From contig JAECUM010001130.1 of the NCBI GenBank assembly GCA_016617855.1, positions 62,001-126,000 on the forward strand: 64,000 nucleotides of DNA, written 5' to 3'. Positions 49,230-61,566 of the stretch are shown here, piece after piece. The translations under genes were made by a program, and so were the position numbers. How positions within the stretch are numbered: position 1 is the stretch's first letter; every line of letters begins with the position of its first letter. This stretch comes from Megalonaias nervosa (taxonomy: Eukaryota; Mollusca; Bivalvia; Unionida; Unionidae). Below the pieces are notes generated by a model. The model ran no database searches, was not told the origin of the DNA, and saw only the letters and a list, made by a program, of their open reading frames with translations.

Positions 49230-49400
49230 TGGTTTGGTGCTTTAATTTATAGCACAACAACACAAGTTTTCATGCCATGCCAAAGGACATAGCACAGTAA
49301 CTAACAAAAGCTGATTGATGCAATGGTAGGATTCAAACGCACAACCTTCTGGTCACGAGTCGAGCATGCTAACTGCTGACTTCCTTAGTCACCACATCTT
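49230..49400 (-). repeat. tRNA-derived SINE, family B
   Basis: On the minus strand, 'gtcagcagttagcatgctcg' forms the A-box side and 'gttgtgcgtttgaatcctac' includes a B box (GTTTGAATCC). The D-arm and anticodon-like part remain readable. The body continues left with 'gctttaatttatagcac' and similar sequence. It differs from family A in the tRNA head. Confidence 0.6.
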
Positions 49401-50204
49401 ACATGAAGGTGGGTACATTAAGCCTAATTCTATATCCCTGTGCCTGTTGGGGTGGAGGGTGAAAGGTTTGAAAATTCAAAATTTGCACAAAGTTTCAGCA
49501 TCTTTTATCAGGATGTCAAATACAAATGTTTTGCATTATTTCAATCCATTCGATAACTGAAACTTTCTATTGGTTTAAATTAAGTTGTGTAAATATTTCA
49601 CTTGTTCACAATGACTATATAATTATGTAATGCTGCCTGCATCCAAGATATGATCTGAATGACTGGTCCCTATGATGTACTGCATGAAAAAGCCATTTTT
49701 AATTGACAATACACAGTCATCATGTACTTTTTTGGACTGTGATATCAGACCTTAAAAATCAAATTTGTGTAGCTTACAGCTCATACACTTTCAGAATATA
49801 TCACTGCTGTAACAATATTTTAGCTTTACAGGTTCCTAATATTGTTGCCTATACATGCATTGAAATCCCATCATGGAAAAGGAACAAGACTAAATCTAGT
49901 GACTGTTTAGTGCTACGTTAAGGAAAATTCATAAGTTTATCAAATCTTCCTTCTTCTGACTTCTAGTAGGTGATAATATATGTTGCTTCACAAGACAACA
50001 AACTATGACTGAACCCATGAAAAGTATCATTTAGGAGAATAAATCATTACATTCAAATCACCCATGTAAGGTAAACCTCAGCTGCATAATATCATTGATA
50101 AAATCAGTGACAAAAAGATCTGAAGCATAAGAATAAAAACCATCAAAGAATCGCAATGGATATGAAGTTTCTTATTTCAGCATAAAGAAATAGTTGTTGA
50201 TGTT

Positions 50205-50405
50205 GTTTGTGGTTTAATGCCATTTCTCAGTGCAAGATAGGCCATACATGGTTGACAGTGTAATTAGTGGTGGAAGAACCTGGGAAAATCCCAGTATCTC
50301 ATATACCCACATTGGCCAAGCCTGAGACTCAAACCCAAAAGAGGTGTGTTGCCAGTGATTGATCAAGGAGAGTGCTTTAGGCCACTCAGCCTCCCCCTCC
50401 CCCTG
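50205..50405 (-). repeat. tRNA-derived SINE, family C
   Basis: The minus-strand head is 'ggctgagtggcctaaagcac' with a B-box-like 'gggtttgagtctcag'. The body includes 'gggattttcccaggttcttc' and the 3' end is 'ggcattaaaccacaaacaac', a common SINE tail form. The ORF 50214-50435 is its read-through. Confidence 0.75.
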
Positions 50406-51365
50406 CCTCCATAAAGAAATAGAAATATATTTCATACAGTATAAAGAAATAATGATTTTCTAAGCTCATACACCTCAAACTTTGACTCGAGGCAGTGAAA
50501 ATTGTGTCCATGATATCAACTTACTGAAAAGTGAAGCATGAAAGAGCAGGTTTTGTCTAAAGTCACTCACTATAAAAAATCTCAGTAGAATAATAGATGG
50601 AGGAAAAGGACAGGTGATCAAGCACATCGTAGGACAAGACTTAATCTCAAACCCATTTAGTTCAAATGTATTTCTGCACTAAAGTCATCCAACGATAAAA
50701 TCAGGATTCTACCACAGTGTTGAATTTGAAGTTATTAAGTTGATGCTAGTGTTAGACTTTGGTTTAAAGGGTTAATAGTAACAGAGATGCTTATCCAATT
50801 ATCAAGTTTCATTACTGGAACATAAACAGCACCCACGAAATGAATTTTCAACACAAAAGCTAAAAAGTCACTGAGCATGAAATATAGGTTACAGAAACCT
50901 GCACTGGCAAAAAGAATGTAGAAATTGTCAAGATGCATGCACCTATTTCATGATTCTTGGTAGGACAGTATGCATAAACTTGTGTGGTCAAGCTAACTGT
51001 GAATCCTTAACCAAGATCCATAAAAGAATACATATAGGTCAAGATGAACCTCTTTTGTTGTAGAGTTACAGTATTCATATTATCATACATCAAAAATAAG
51101 CTCTAAAAATGTGATCTCCTCAACAGGAGCAAGGCAGTCATCATGATAAAGTTTTGGGTCATCATGAATACAATGTAATTGGCAGATGTGCATACAATTA
51201 GTTTTTGATTTTGAAAATTTGAACCCATTTTCATCTGCCCATTTCTGAATTTACAATTAGGGGAGTTGGCATTCAATAGGATGCATTCTCTTTCATTTAT
51301 AGCAGATTCAAAAATTATCAAAATATAAATAATGAGCATCAGTTCCTGGATTAAGATATTTCATT
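50406..51365. other. No gene recognised
   Basis: AT-rich sequence between the SINE and the LINE. No domain seen. Confidence 0.45.
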
Positions 51366-51369
51366 ATGT

Positions 51370-52330
51370 TACTGTGATATTTAAAAGAGTAACTGATAAT
51401 ATGCTGCCCTTAGGACATTCATTGACTCCTGAGGATAGCTTTCAGAAATGATGCCATCTACCTTAAGTCTGAAAATGATATGTTCCAAAAACATTGGAGA
51501 TAAAGTTAGGTACATAGCCCCTTAGACCTAGGTGGAATAGGTCATTTATAGGCCATTCATTATGTCATACATCCATGTGGAGCTTTCTTCAAGACAAAAC
51601 AGATGGCAACTACATGTTATTTATGAAAGCTTCCCAAATAAATGCTTCAATATAATAATAATAAGTCTGACAAGATAGTTTATTGGGGTTCTCTGGTATA
51701 TGAATCCACAATGAACAGTCAGTTTGTTGGTCTCAAGATACCATAGTAGTCTACCATTAATCATTGTTCCTTGGTTTTGAAAAAACACCTTGTTATTGAT
51801 ATGGGACAATAGTTGAAAAAGTGTTTGGTCCTTTCCAGGTTTGGGTACTGGTACAGATATTATTGTTGCTTCTTGCCTGTCTATGGGAAGTTGCCAGTTT
51901 CCCAAATTTTAATGAAAAGTATAGCTGTGTATTGAGAGCTGTATCAGGTAAGTGTTTAAAAGTTGATAGATGATGTCATCTGGTCTTGTCAAAATGCCAT
52001 GGGCTCAATCAAGAGAGACTTGTAACTCTCCAAGACTGAAAGGTTTATAGTAATCTTCAGCATTAGCATATTTTAAATTTAGAGGAACCTTTTCTTTCAG
52101 GAATTTGATTTTGCAGTAGTTTTCAGAATAATTCTGTTGTGACAAGTCCTTCAAGACAGCTTTGCTAGCCAAGGTTCTGATATGATATTCCCATCTATAC
52201 CTTGGTGGATCAAGCAGATATTTTGGTGCTTTGTCCTAGCAACATTTGTTGGATTTCATGAGCTGCCTCCCTTAATATGTAATGCCAACTAACCAAAAGC
52301 ATGCAAAAGCAGTGCATTGTACATCTGCCA
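51370..52330 (-). pseudogene. Jockey-like LINE reverse transcriptase fragment, copy 1
   Basis: On the minus strand the frames give AEDYYKPFSLGELQVSL, RPDDIIYQLLKHLPDTALN, then RQEATIISVPVPKPGKDQT, SHINNK, MINGRLLWYLETNKLTVHCG and a degraded 'FxxxRTPxxYLVRL'. This is the N-terminal part of the reverse transcriptase of Jockey-type non-LTR elements. The YADD active site is not present, and several frameshifts and stops break it. A near copy follows at 52395-53250. Confidence 0.8.
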
Positions 52331-52394
52331 AAAATGGTGGAGGGAATTGATTTAAGAAGGATACATTGTAAATTTAACATTATGCTATTAATTA

Positions 52395-53250
52395 TGATAT
52401 TTAACAGAGAAACTGATAATATGCTGCCCTTGGGACATTCATTGACTCCTGAGGATAGCTTTCAGAAATGGTGCCACCAACCTTAAGTCTGAAGACTATA
52501 TCTTCCAAAAACATTGGAGATAAAGTTAGGTACATAGCCCCTTAGACCTAGGCAGAATAAGTCATTCATAGGTCATTCATTATGTCATACATCCATGTGG
52601 TGTCATAGCTTTCTTCAAGACAAAACAGATGGCAACTACATGTTATTTATGAAAGCTTCTCTAATAAATGCTTCAAGTCTGACAAGATAGTTTATTGGTA
52701 TTTGAATCCACAATGAACAATCAGTTTGTTAGTACATCTATCACTGTTGCTTCTTGCCATGTCTATGGGAAGTTGCCAGTTTCCCAAATTTTAATGAAAA
52801 GTATAGCAGTGTATTGAGAGCTGTATCAGGTAAGTGTTTAAAAGTTGATAGATGATATCATCTGGTCTTGTCAAAATGCCATGGGCTCAATCAAGAGAGA
52901 CTTGTAACTCTCCAAGACTGAAAGGTTTATAGTAATCTTCAGCATTAGCATATTTTAAATTTAGAGGAACCTTTTCTTTCAGGAATTTGATTTTGCAGTA
53001 GTTTTCAGAATAATTCTGTTGTGACAAGTCCTTCAAGACAGCTTTGCTAGGTTCCGATATGATATTCCCATCTACACTTGGCGGATCAAACAGATATTTT
53101 GGTGCTTTGTCCTAGCAACATCTGTTGGATTTCATGAGTTGCCTCCCATAGTATGTAATGCCAACTAACCAATAGCATGCAAAAGCGGTGCATTGTACAC
53201 CTGCCGAAAATGGTGGAGGCAACTGACTTAACAAGGATACATTGTAAGTT
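52395..53250 (-). pseudogene. Jockey-like reverse transcriptase fragment, copy 2
   Basis: Repeats the previous segment at high identity with an offset of about 1,020 bp, starting from 'aactgataatatgctgccct' and ending with 'catgcaaaagcggtgcattg'. It lacks the PKPGKD stretch, removed by a deletion near 52745. It extends right toward the endonuclease part of the same element. Confidence 0.8.
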
Positions 53251-53639
53251 TAACATCTATGTACTAGAGGGAAGCCTTTACAGGTATATTTGACTGAAAG
53301 GTATTTGTACAAACATGGACCAGCAGTGGAAAATTGCTTATTTATCAGTCCATTCAAGTTGTGTGCTCCCATTGCTCCAATGAAATCTACAGACCCAAAG
53401 CATAGAAATATCTGCTCGATACGCCAAGGTGTAGATAGGGTTATTATATCGGAACCATGGCTAGTGAAGATGCCTTCAAGAATGTTTCAGCCAATGTATT
53501 TGTAATTTCAGATACACTTGTTCTTTAAATGCTTGATACAGATGCTTTTACTTTTGCCAATGACATTGCATATCATATTATTTACCGAGTTAACACTGTC
53601 AAGTTGTCAAGATTAATTCAATTTGTTCAAAAAGGTTTC

Positions 53640-54360
53640 TTGATGGCAAACAACCAGTGAATCATTTTTTAAGTAGAAGACTAATTTTATCAATATTTGC
53701 TTTTAAACGTCAGCAATTCTATTGTACTCATGTATTAAACATATTTATGAAGAGGTAGAAGTATGGGACCTCTGAAAACTTTCCCTGGTGTGATATCAGG
53801 TGGCTCTCCAGTCTTCTATCTTCTCCCCTCTCTCATTAATATCCTTAAAGCCCTAAAGCATGGTAGCCATTAAAATCACCAAGCAAAACAAAAGCCACAG
53901 ATAACTGTTCAATAAGGTCATCAAGATCAGATTGATTGATTATATTGCTTGAAGGGAGATATACTGAACAAAGTGAAAGAATTTTATGTAATGACACCTG
54001 AACAGTTGTGGTCTGTACAGTATTATTATGATTAATTTGGCTGTATGAGTTTTTTTGCTTATGAATGACATTCCTCCAGCAGCCTTATCAATATTTCTTG
54101 AAAAACTGCTGTTTGTGATGAACTTTTAAAACTGACTCTATCAATTTCTTTTAAAATGGGTTTCCTGAAAGCAAATTGGATTTTTTTATGCAGAAGACTT
54201 GTTTCATCAATATTTGCCTCTAAACCTTGGCAATTAAAATGAATTATCATTTTAAACATATTTATGAATGTGTTCAGATTACAGGACTTCTGGGAGCTTT
54301 CCGTTCTGGGATCTCTGGGGGCTCTCCAGTGTCCATACTCTCTAGACTCCAACATTTATA
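53640..54360 (-). pseudogene. Jockey-like LINE ORF2 endonuclease region, two diverged starts
   Basis: The minus strand near 54240-54110 reads IIHFNCQGLEANIDETSLL, the start of an APE-type endonuclease. Near 53920-53860 it reads LSVAFVLLGDFNGYHALGL, the metal-site motif region. A second, diverged ORF2-start-like copy lies at 53640-53830 ('atcaatatttgcttttaaac', 'aacatatttatgaa', 'ggtggctctccag'), matching 54185-54330. The locus is rearranged rather than one clean element. Confidence 0.7.
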
Positions 54361-54424
54361 CAAGAGCTTGATAGAATTGTCAGATCCTTTAATAAGTCTG
54401 TAAGATTCTTTAGTCCTCTCCTTG

Positions 54425-55460
54425 TTTTGTGCATTACTACTGGCACTGGCAGTCTGCTCTTTTGCTGGATCAGATTTAGCTGGTTTCTTAGCAGCAGAGT
54501 TGGAAATCTTCTGTGCTACAATGAATACTGGGGCCAGTGGTTTAGCAATCCTTCATGGGCTGGAATTTGGTGGTTTTTCATATCTAGCATTAGATGTTCT
54601 AATTGCTACATTGTCACACTGATGATCTGAGTTCTTAACTTCACTGTTAGCTTCAATTACTGCTAGTATAGGTTCTGGTGGCATCAAGACTGCAAATTGT
54701 TGGTTGACCTTGTGGCCATGTAATGTCTGTCTTGGTACAAACAGCATTTGTGTGAGGTTTCTTCTTCACTTCCGCTGCACTGGAATAGGATTCGTCACCT
54801 GTGTTAAATGGAACTGTGGCTTCCACACATTTCCTGGCCTCAGGAAGCTGATGTCTTTCTCTTCTGTTTTATGTGTTGGATCCCATTAGGACAGTATCTA
54901 AAGTATGAGAAATGTTCTGCCTGGCAATTGACATGGGAGAGTTTCTTTGAGCTGGATGATGCACCATAACTCTTCTGCCCATGGTTGTGACAGACTAGTT
55001 TACTCTTGCAGCCATCTTTGTGGTGGCCATATTTCTGGCAGCTAAAACATCACAAAAAATTAGGAATGAAAGGGATGACAGGGATATTTAAGAACCTGGC
55101 TTTCACCTTAACATCTGTCTCCACAACCCACTTTGTGTGAAGCAGATTATCAGAGTGAGCTTTTCAGCAAAAAGCTATAAGTAGTTGGCTCATATTAAGT
55201 TTTCTGATTACACTTCCTGAACTGCTTTGACTATCACAAAAAGTGATAGCTTGGTTAGATTTTCATTGGTTGAAATTATTCCTGTCTTTCTGAGACCAGG
55301 TCTCTCACTAATGGTTGAGGTTAAGGTTAGATTTTCCATAACGTCAGAATATTTTTGTCACCTTTGCTCCCAACCCACTCCGGAACCCAACAAGAGGATA
55401 GAGATTTACACTCAGTTATTATGTTTCTCAAGTCAGGGCTACACAGGGTGATATACTGAA
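54425..55460 (-). pseudogene. Jockey-like LINE ORF1 (gag-like, CCHC zinc knuckle)
   Basis: On the minus strand near 55110-54940 a peptide reads KVKARFLNIPVIPFIPNF, then a stop-like position, then CFSCQKYGHHKDGC, a CX2CX4HX4C zinc knuckle, then KSKLVCHNHGQKSYG. The preceding RRM-like strand and knuckle are the standard layout of Jockey-group ORF1. It lies directly upstream of the endonuclease region, as expected. Frameshifts break it. Confidence 0.7.
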
Positions 55461-55835
55461 ACAAACTAGAAATTTTATTCAATTAACCCAATACCACCAC
55501 ATTCAAAAGTTATGTCCTATGTAGGGTCTGGAGTACAATACCATGCTGATTAATCCCAAGGGTCACTTTTAACCTCTATGCAAAACAGTCAGACTGAATA
55601 TCTGCAACACATCACCTGAAGCTTGGCATGATTAGCCGAGTGATCAGACTGGGGCCTTCTGAACATCCATTGAGCTGAAGTTGAGGCCAAAATAGTGTTA
55701 CCTTGGAGAAGGAACTATTGGTTTTACCTCTACTCAAGTAACATGATCCTCTCCTCCAATAACACAGGATGCAACCCACACGAGTTACCTCCACTCAGTC
55801 ACCTTTTATGCCATGCAGCATGGACACATTAAACA
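55461..55835. other. Possible 5' end of the LINE
   Basis: Adjoins the ORF1 remnant. No open frame or promoter could be established. Confidence 0.3.
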
Positions 55836-55839
55836 TATT

Positions 55840-56795
55840 CTACAACCTTGTGTCTGGTGGATGACCCCAAGAAATGAATATCAACACAAAAAGTTTAACC
55901 AAGTCAGTGAAAAATACAATTTGGTCGAGAATGAGAACAGAGAAAGCCATAAAATGTGACATGTAGGTCACAGTTACCTCCTTTGGTATGTGCATGGTAT
56001 CAAGAGAGATGTATACAATCATTTTCAGTTTCATGAGTACAGCATGACCAATACAAAAAGTTATGGAAACCATTTTCCTCCTCAAGTCCATCTGACCTTG
56101 ACCTTTCAACACTTTAATCAATATGAGTCTTCCTGTCTTAACTGCAAGTTGTCTTTTCAATCCAATTTTCTTGTCAACATTTACTAAGAAAACAAACTGC
56201 AAAATTCAGTCACTGCATATAGTTCAGAAAGAAAGAAGTTTTGTGGAAATCATTTGTTTTCCTTCCTTCAGTTCCTGTGACCCTGACCTTTTGATCCAAA
56301 ATAAAATGTGTTTTGTATAATACCAGAAATCCAGAAAGTTTGATCAAAGTAAGTGACGAAGAACTCAAAAAATAATTTTTCTTCTAAGTACAACTGTGAT
56401 CATGACCTTTGACCAAACAATCAACAGGTGTTGCCTGAAATGCAATCCATTTACAATGCTTGATAAAGATATCTGGCATACAAGTCATGATCTTTTTCTC
56501 TTGCCTTTTGCTGACTACTTACAAATTCTGGCAATGACAAAAAACTAAAAAATTATTTTTCTTCTAAGTACAACTGTGATCTTGACCTTTAACCAAACAA
56601 TCAACAGTGTATTTTTTGATCTGAAATGCAAGCCATTTACAATGCTTGGTCAAGACGTCTGGCATACAAGTCATGATCTTTTTCTCCTGCTTTTTGCTAA
56701 CTACTTACAAAGTTTTGCAATGGCAGATGGTGGAGAACTAAGTTATTGTATGGAAGTAAAACATGAAACAGAAGGTTGGATGGATGGATACACAA
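55840..56795. repeat. Interspersed repeat with 'tgaccttgacc' motifs and a 182-bp tandem duplication
   Basis: Repeated 'gaccttgacctttgac'-like phrases. A block with 'ttttcttctaagtacaactg', 'aaacaatcaacag', 'ggcatacaagtcatgatctt' occurs at about 56375-56535 and again at about 56557-56720. The 120-codon minus ORF (55840-56202) and the plus ORFs lie in this repeat and are not gene-like. Confidence 0.7.
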
Positions 56796-56799
56796 CATA

Positions 56800-57690
56800 A
56801 AATAATATGACATATGAATTTTATGATTTGTTCCTCTTCACTCTGTAAAAAGGAATCATTTATGACTGATATCAATACTTATCCCAAGTACATCATGTAA
56901 TGACTTTCTTTAATTTACTTCTCATCATATTCAGAAAGATATGTGAATACATTCATGCCAATACAATGAACCAACTGTTACTACACATACAGTATTTTAC
57001 AAATGACAATCTCTTCTGTAGTACTTGTGGCCAAATACCAACCGATGCAGTTTAGTGTTTTTTAAAAATGCATAATGGCATTTGTGTTCCTAATGAAAAC
57101 AAAGTCATGATGTAACGAAACAGTAATAGGCTGATAAGAATGACCTGTCTATTTCACCTTTCAGTAGGATATTCATGAGAGACCATAGTTTTCCCTGGGA
57201 TCCACTGTGGGTCAAACCATCCTTCTGCATCTCCATGCAAACACTACTGCAATTGTTTTCATTCCAAGTGTATGGCTTAGCTAATGTTCATTCGGTGAGA
57301 TTTTATTTCTGGTCACTTGTATGCTTCTTGATTACAGTGAACCCTCAGGTGTTTCTATTTTTAGGAGGATGAATTAGTTGCAACTTGTACATGTGAAATG
57401 TTCATACTATTTGGTTGACTTTGGATACTTCCCAAAGTGAAATGGGTCATTCCAAGAATATTCACCCTTTTTCAAATAGAGATTCATTTAACATCCCAAC
57501 ATGCCTTTGGATGAGGTTAGTCAAGATTACGAAGAAGTATTTTGGACTCCAAATTCATGGCATGGGATTAATATTAATCAAGATATTCACTTGAAGTGGA
57601 AATGGATTTGATATGGTTTGCATGGAGATGTAGAAGGCAGATTTAAAAATTCAAATTATTATATGCTCATTTTTTTTCCTCCATTAACTT
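56800..57690. other. No gene recognised
   Basis: AT-rich sequence with no domain or clear repeat. Confidence 0.5.
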
Positions 57691-57793
57691 TACATTGTCA
57701 GAATCGTGCAAAATTTTACGATATTGCACTTGCATGCTCAATTCATACTGCATTCACATGAATAAAGTAACTACTTTCTATTGTAAACAAACA

Positions 57794-58445
57794 ATGGACA
57801 CAGATGCCAGTACTTTTGATTTATTTTATTTGTCTGTGGATGAAGTAAACCAACTGTTTGAGCCATTTGAAAGTAGAGATGCCAAAGTTGAGAATGTGGA
57901 TGAATTCATAGAATCACAAAAGAAACTTTCAACGAAGCTGGCAACTGAACATGATATCAGAAATGTGCAGCGATGTTTGTATGATAACAAACGTGAGACA
58001 TGCTGCATTGAAAATATCGTTCCAGATCATTTAAACACATATTTAGCCGAGATGTTTATAACGATTTGCAAAGCCAATGGTTCTGACTATGAGCCATGCT
58101 CATTAGATTCTATAAGAAACAGCACAGAATGGCATCTTGAGGCTAAAGGGTACCCCATCTCTCTTAGACCATCCATTTCAGAAATCAACTGAAGCATTAA
58201 ATTCTAAAAAAATGCAACTGAAGAAGGATGGTTTTGGAAGAAAAGCAAGAGCATTAGAGGCGGTAAGCCACAATGACAAGGAAGCTTTATTTTCAGCTTT
58301 GCAATTTTTTTGGATTTAGAGGCCGAGACGAGCACAGGAAATTAAAGTTTGAGATGTATCAGTTTTAAAAGATTCCATCAGTACCCAATATCTTCAATAT
58401 GCTGAGAGGAACAGCAAAACCTTTGACAGCATATCCAACAAAACT
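57794..58445 (+). pseudogene. Crypton-derived recombinase-like (KIAA1958/DUF3504-type) pseudogene
   Basis: The likely start is the ATG at 57794 (MDTDASTFDLFYLSVDEVNQ). The acidic N-terminus is followed by VPDHLNTYLAEMFITICKAN, YEPCSLDSIRNSTEWHL and KGYPISL. Near 58160 a one-base frameshift moves to a frame reading DHPFQKSTEALNSKKMQLKK, then ALEAVSHNDKEALFS. A poly-T indel near 58308 leads to FGFRGRDEHRKLKFEM, and a third shift gives DVSVLKDS and YLQYAERNSKTF. The domain is the DUF3504 region related to Crypton tyrosine recombinases. A block between EALFS and FGFRG is shorter than expected. The RDEH arginine region survives, but no full catalytic domain remains. Confidence 0.75.
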
Positions 58446-58475
58446 GCAAACAAGAGGGAAATAATCAATCAATTA

Positions 58476-59400
58476 CTTGAAGGTATCTGCCATTCATGCA
58501 AGACACAGTGTTAGGTGCAAAATTACCAAGATTGTATTATATCCAAATTAACTATATGACAGTATCTCGCATATAAAAATCATTATTTGAAAATACATTC
58601 ACTTGAGTGCAAATGACAATCTTTTTGTTAGCGTGGGTTACAAAAAGTATTATTAAAGCAAGTTACTGTTGTGTATACTATTAACCCACAAACATCCATG
58701 CCCATTTGTATTTATTACGACCACAGATGCCAAGCAAATAGAAGCCCAAGTGATGAATAAACACAACTGGCAGTGAGCAATCAACTCATTATTTGAACTT
58801 ACCGACAAGATATCAAAGATAAAGGTTATTTTTATTACAAAGCAAGCCATCCTCAGAAGCCAACTTTGGATTCTTTTAAGTAGTCCAATTTTTTTTTAAT
58901 ATACAAAGTCAGCCGACATAGGGAAGCTAACTTTGATTCCTTTTCACTGGAATTCATGGGAATTTTGAAAATAAATTGAAACAATGGAACAATCTTTAAA
59001 GTGATGCAATATAGTCATTCGTGCATGGACACTGATGACCCAGTGTTGTCCTGAAGATTTGGAGAAAATAAAATCATCTGATGAATTCGTGAAGGCCAGA
59101 AGAGAAAAAAATGATTTTGACGACAATATGATCATTAACATGGATGAAATTCCAATGTTTTGATCTTATTCACCGACGGACTGTCAATAAGATGGGGTGT
59201 TAAAAGTGTGAGAATTAGCATGACTTGTGCACATTTGTAAAAATCTGACTTTAGTCCTTGCAGTTTCCACATCAGGAGATTTGTTGCATCTAACAATAAA
59301 TTTCCATGGCATGAGAAAGCTAAAAAAATATTCATGCATCAGAGGAATGGATCGTACATGTGCAGAAGGGTTGGGTTGATAAGATGATGCTGTAGTGGAT
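58476..59400 (+). pseudogene. Tigger/pogo DDE transposase relic
   Basis: The first 500 bp match the repeat at 22800-23157. From about 59100 a plus-strand reading gives KNDFDDNMIINMDEIPMF, then DRTVN-like 'HRRTVNKMG', the opening of the DDE domain with its first Asp (NMDE). Near 59350-59385 another frame gives VHVQKGWVDKMML, a later conserved block. Stops and frameshifts separate these pieces. The 66-codon minus ORFs here are shadows. Confidence 0.7.
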
Positions 59401-59800
59401 TACAGTGTTTTATCTCAAGTACACATTTTTATATTTCTTTTCAAATAAAATTTAAGTTGGGTGTATTTTCCGATGTGATTTTCAAATGATTTAATAGGTG
59501 TCCCACAACTTAACGACTCCAAAAAAACTATGTATCCCAGAACATACAATGCACCCAAAAATTACTTTAAAAATTAATTTATGGTGTTCCAACAAATACG
59601 GTGTCCCAACATATATGGTAAATATGGTATGCCAAACCCCTTGATCTCATGGAAGCAAATTTTTAAGTAAATTATGTTTCTCCAAGAATATTTACCCAAT
59701 CACATTATGTTAGGAATATTAGCCTGCTACCTCATGAATCCAGCCCTAACAATAGATCAAAATTCATCTTTCCCTTTCTATATTGTTACGAATTTTACAT
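59401..59800. other. No gene recognised
   Basis: AT-rich. Contains phrases like 'gtgtcccaacatatatggt' that may belong to the Tigger relic's end. Confidence 0.35.
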
Positions 59801-59811
59801 GAATACAAATA

Positions 59812-60200
59812 TACTTGTTTCATGTCCAGATGAGTATTTTGAGACTATGTTAAGTAAGATGTTTTGCCAAAGAATGTTCTGTATCATTTATATTACGCAC
59901 AACGATCAATGTGTTTTACGATATCCGCCATCTTTGTTTTGGAGGAATTTATGTATTGGAGGCACCTCCAGTGTGTCATATCATTTGTTTACATTGTTTC
60001 AATGCTGTAAATCACACATATAATAGTTTCATGTACAGATGGATATTCTGAGACTATGTTAAGTTTGATGTATTACAAAACAAATGTTCTGTATGATTGA
60101 TATTATGTACAACGTTCAATGTATTTCACGATGTCTGCCATCTTTGTTTTGGAGGCAATTTATGTATTGGAAGCACCTCAGATTTCCACTATGCGGTGTA
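59812..60200. repeat. Tandem duplication, offset about 210 bp
   Basis: Copy one (about 59816-59990) and copy two (about 60025-60195) share 'gtttcatgtccagatgagta', 'gagactatgttaagt', 'aatgttctgtat' and 'catctttgttttggaggaat'. They lie upstream of the LTR element. Confidence 0.85.
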
Positions 60201-60541
60201 TACAAGCATTACTGAACACCAATAAACCATTGATATAACTAGTTTTTACGTAGAATAAGTTATGCTCAACAATAAAATAATGCACTTAACGTCTCCTGCA
60301 AGGATAACGCATTAGGATAGTGCATGTTCTAATTTTCCCACACCACCAACTTGTTTGGAGGCCGATGTTTACTGTTTATACGTATGACACAATGATTTTA
60401 GTGTTTGATCATACGTTTCTAATTAAGAGTGAAATAATATAATTAGCATTCAATATTTGTTTTGAACCTCAATATTTTAATGATATTTAATATTTATTGA
60501 GTCTTAAATACTTGTTAGCAGTATGTACTATTTTGGCAGAG

Positions 60542-61383
60542 TGTTACACTGTGTAGTGCAACCAAAGGTTATAAATACGGGTGTCGTGCACACCAGTCAG
60601 TTTCCATTCAACTGGCATCAGGTTTGTATGCAAATGCAATACATAATCGGCTTCCAAAAGTGATAGGGAATGTTATTATTCTCTGGATAGGAATTAACTG
60701 AAAATAATCACATTAGAATATATATAGTCGTTTAGTAAATTTTGGTACTAAGAAAAATCCGAGCCAAAGATAAAGCGTCCAGTACTTTTACGTAGGGATA
60801 TAGGGCCTCCATAACGCTATTTCAGTACATTTATATGACTTGATATTTTTATTGTAACAGAAATGGTCACCCGTTTTGCATGTTAATTCTATTTATTTGA
60901 ATACATTTGTTATTGGGATTTTAATGTTACCCCATGAATATTCTGAAATCATTACAGTAAATTCTATTCGATCTATAGTATTATTTAATACAAACTGTTG
61001 AAACTGTTGGTTATAATTACATGTACATTCCGTTATATTAATTTATTTATGGACTAGAACAAGAATAAGTAAATTGCATTATATTGATTTGTTTATTGAC
61101 ATAAGATTAAAATAAATCCTCTATTTTTCTCCTTCAGATTTTATCTTGTTTATATACTTAGATAAATAATTTCCTCACATATAAGTAGCTAGTATAAGAA
61201 GCCATTATTTCTACAGGGATATCATCTGTTATCAGACGACTTTCTATATACTACCAGTACATTATAGTATTGCAACCAATTCAAGGTCTCAATTTAAGGA
61301 CTACCGAAGTTTCAAAACAGGAAGTAATTATATCAATATAAGTGAGCTTACGCTGGGAAATTAAACTGGGTGAGCATGTTACA
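60542..61383 (+). mobile_element. 5' LTR of a Ty3/gypsy-type element
   Basis: The right end is TGTTACA at 61377-61383, followed by 'gtggtggcagcggtgaag', which sits where a primer-binding site is expected. The left end is placed at TGTTACACTG (60542), but this is an estimate because the 3' LTR lacks the matching part. The segment 60805-61383 is repeated at 62429-63013. A promoter-like 'ggttataaatac' lies at about 60569. Confidence 0.75.
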
Positions 61384-61566
61384 GTGGTGGCAGCGGTGAA
61401 GATCCTTCCTGGAAGATACATCTTTTGATACTTCAAAAGAATGGAAAGGAATATGGAGTCCACATAGGGGTACAGTGGAGACAGCGAACCCGGTGCTGGG
61501 AGAATAAAACTCACGCAGGCCTTTGCTTATACAGCGGGAACACCAAGTGGAGAAGTGCAGTTAAGG

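Noticed and set aside
55840..56202. 120-codon minus-strand frame
   Set aside because: It lies inside an interspersed repeat and has no domain.
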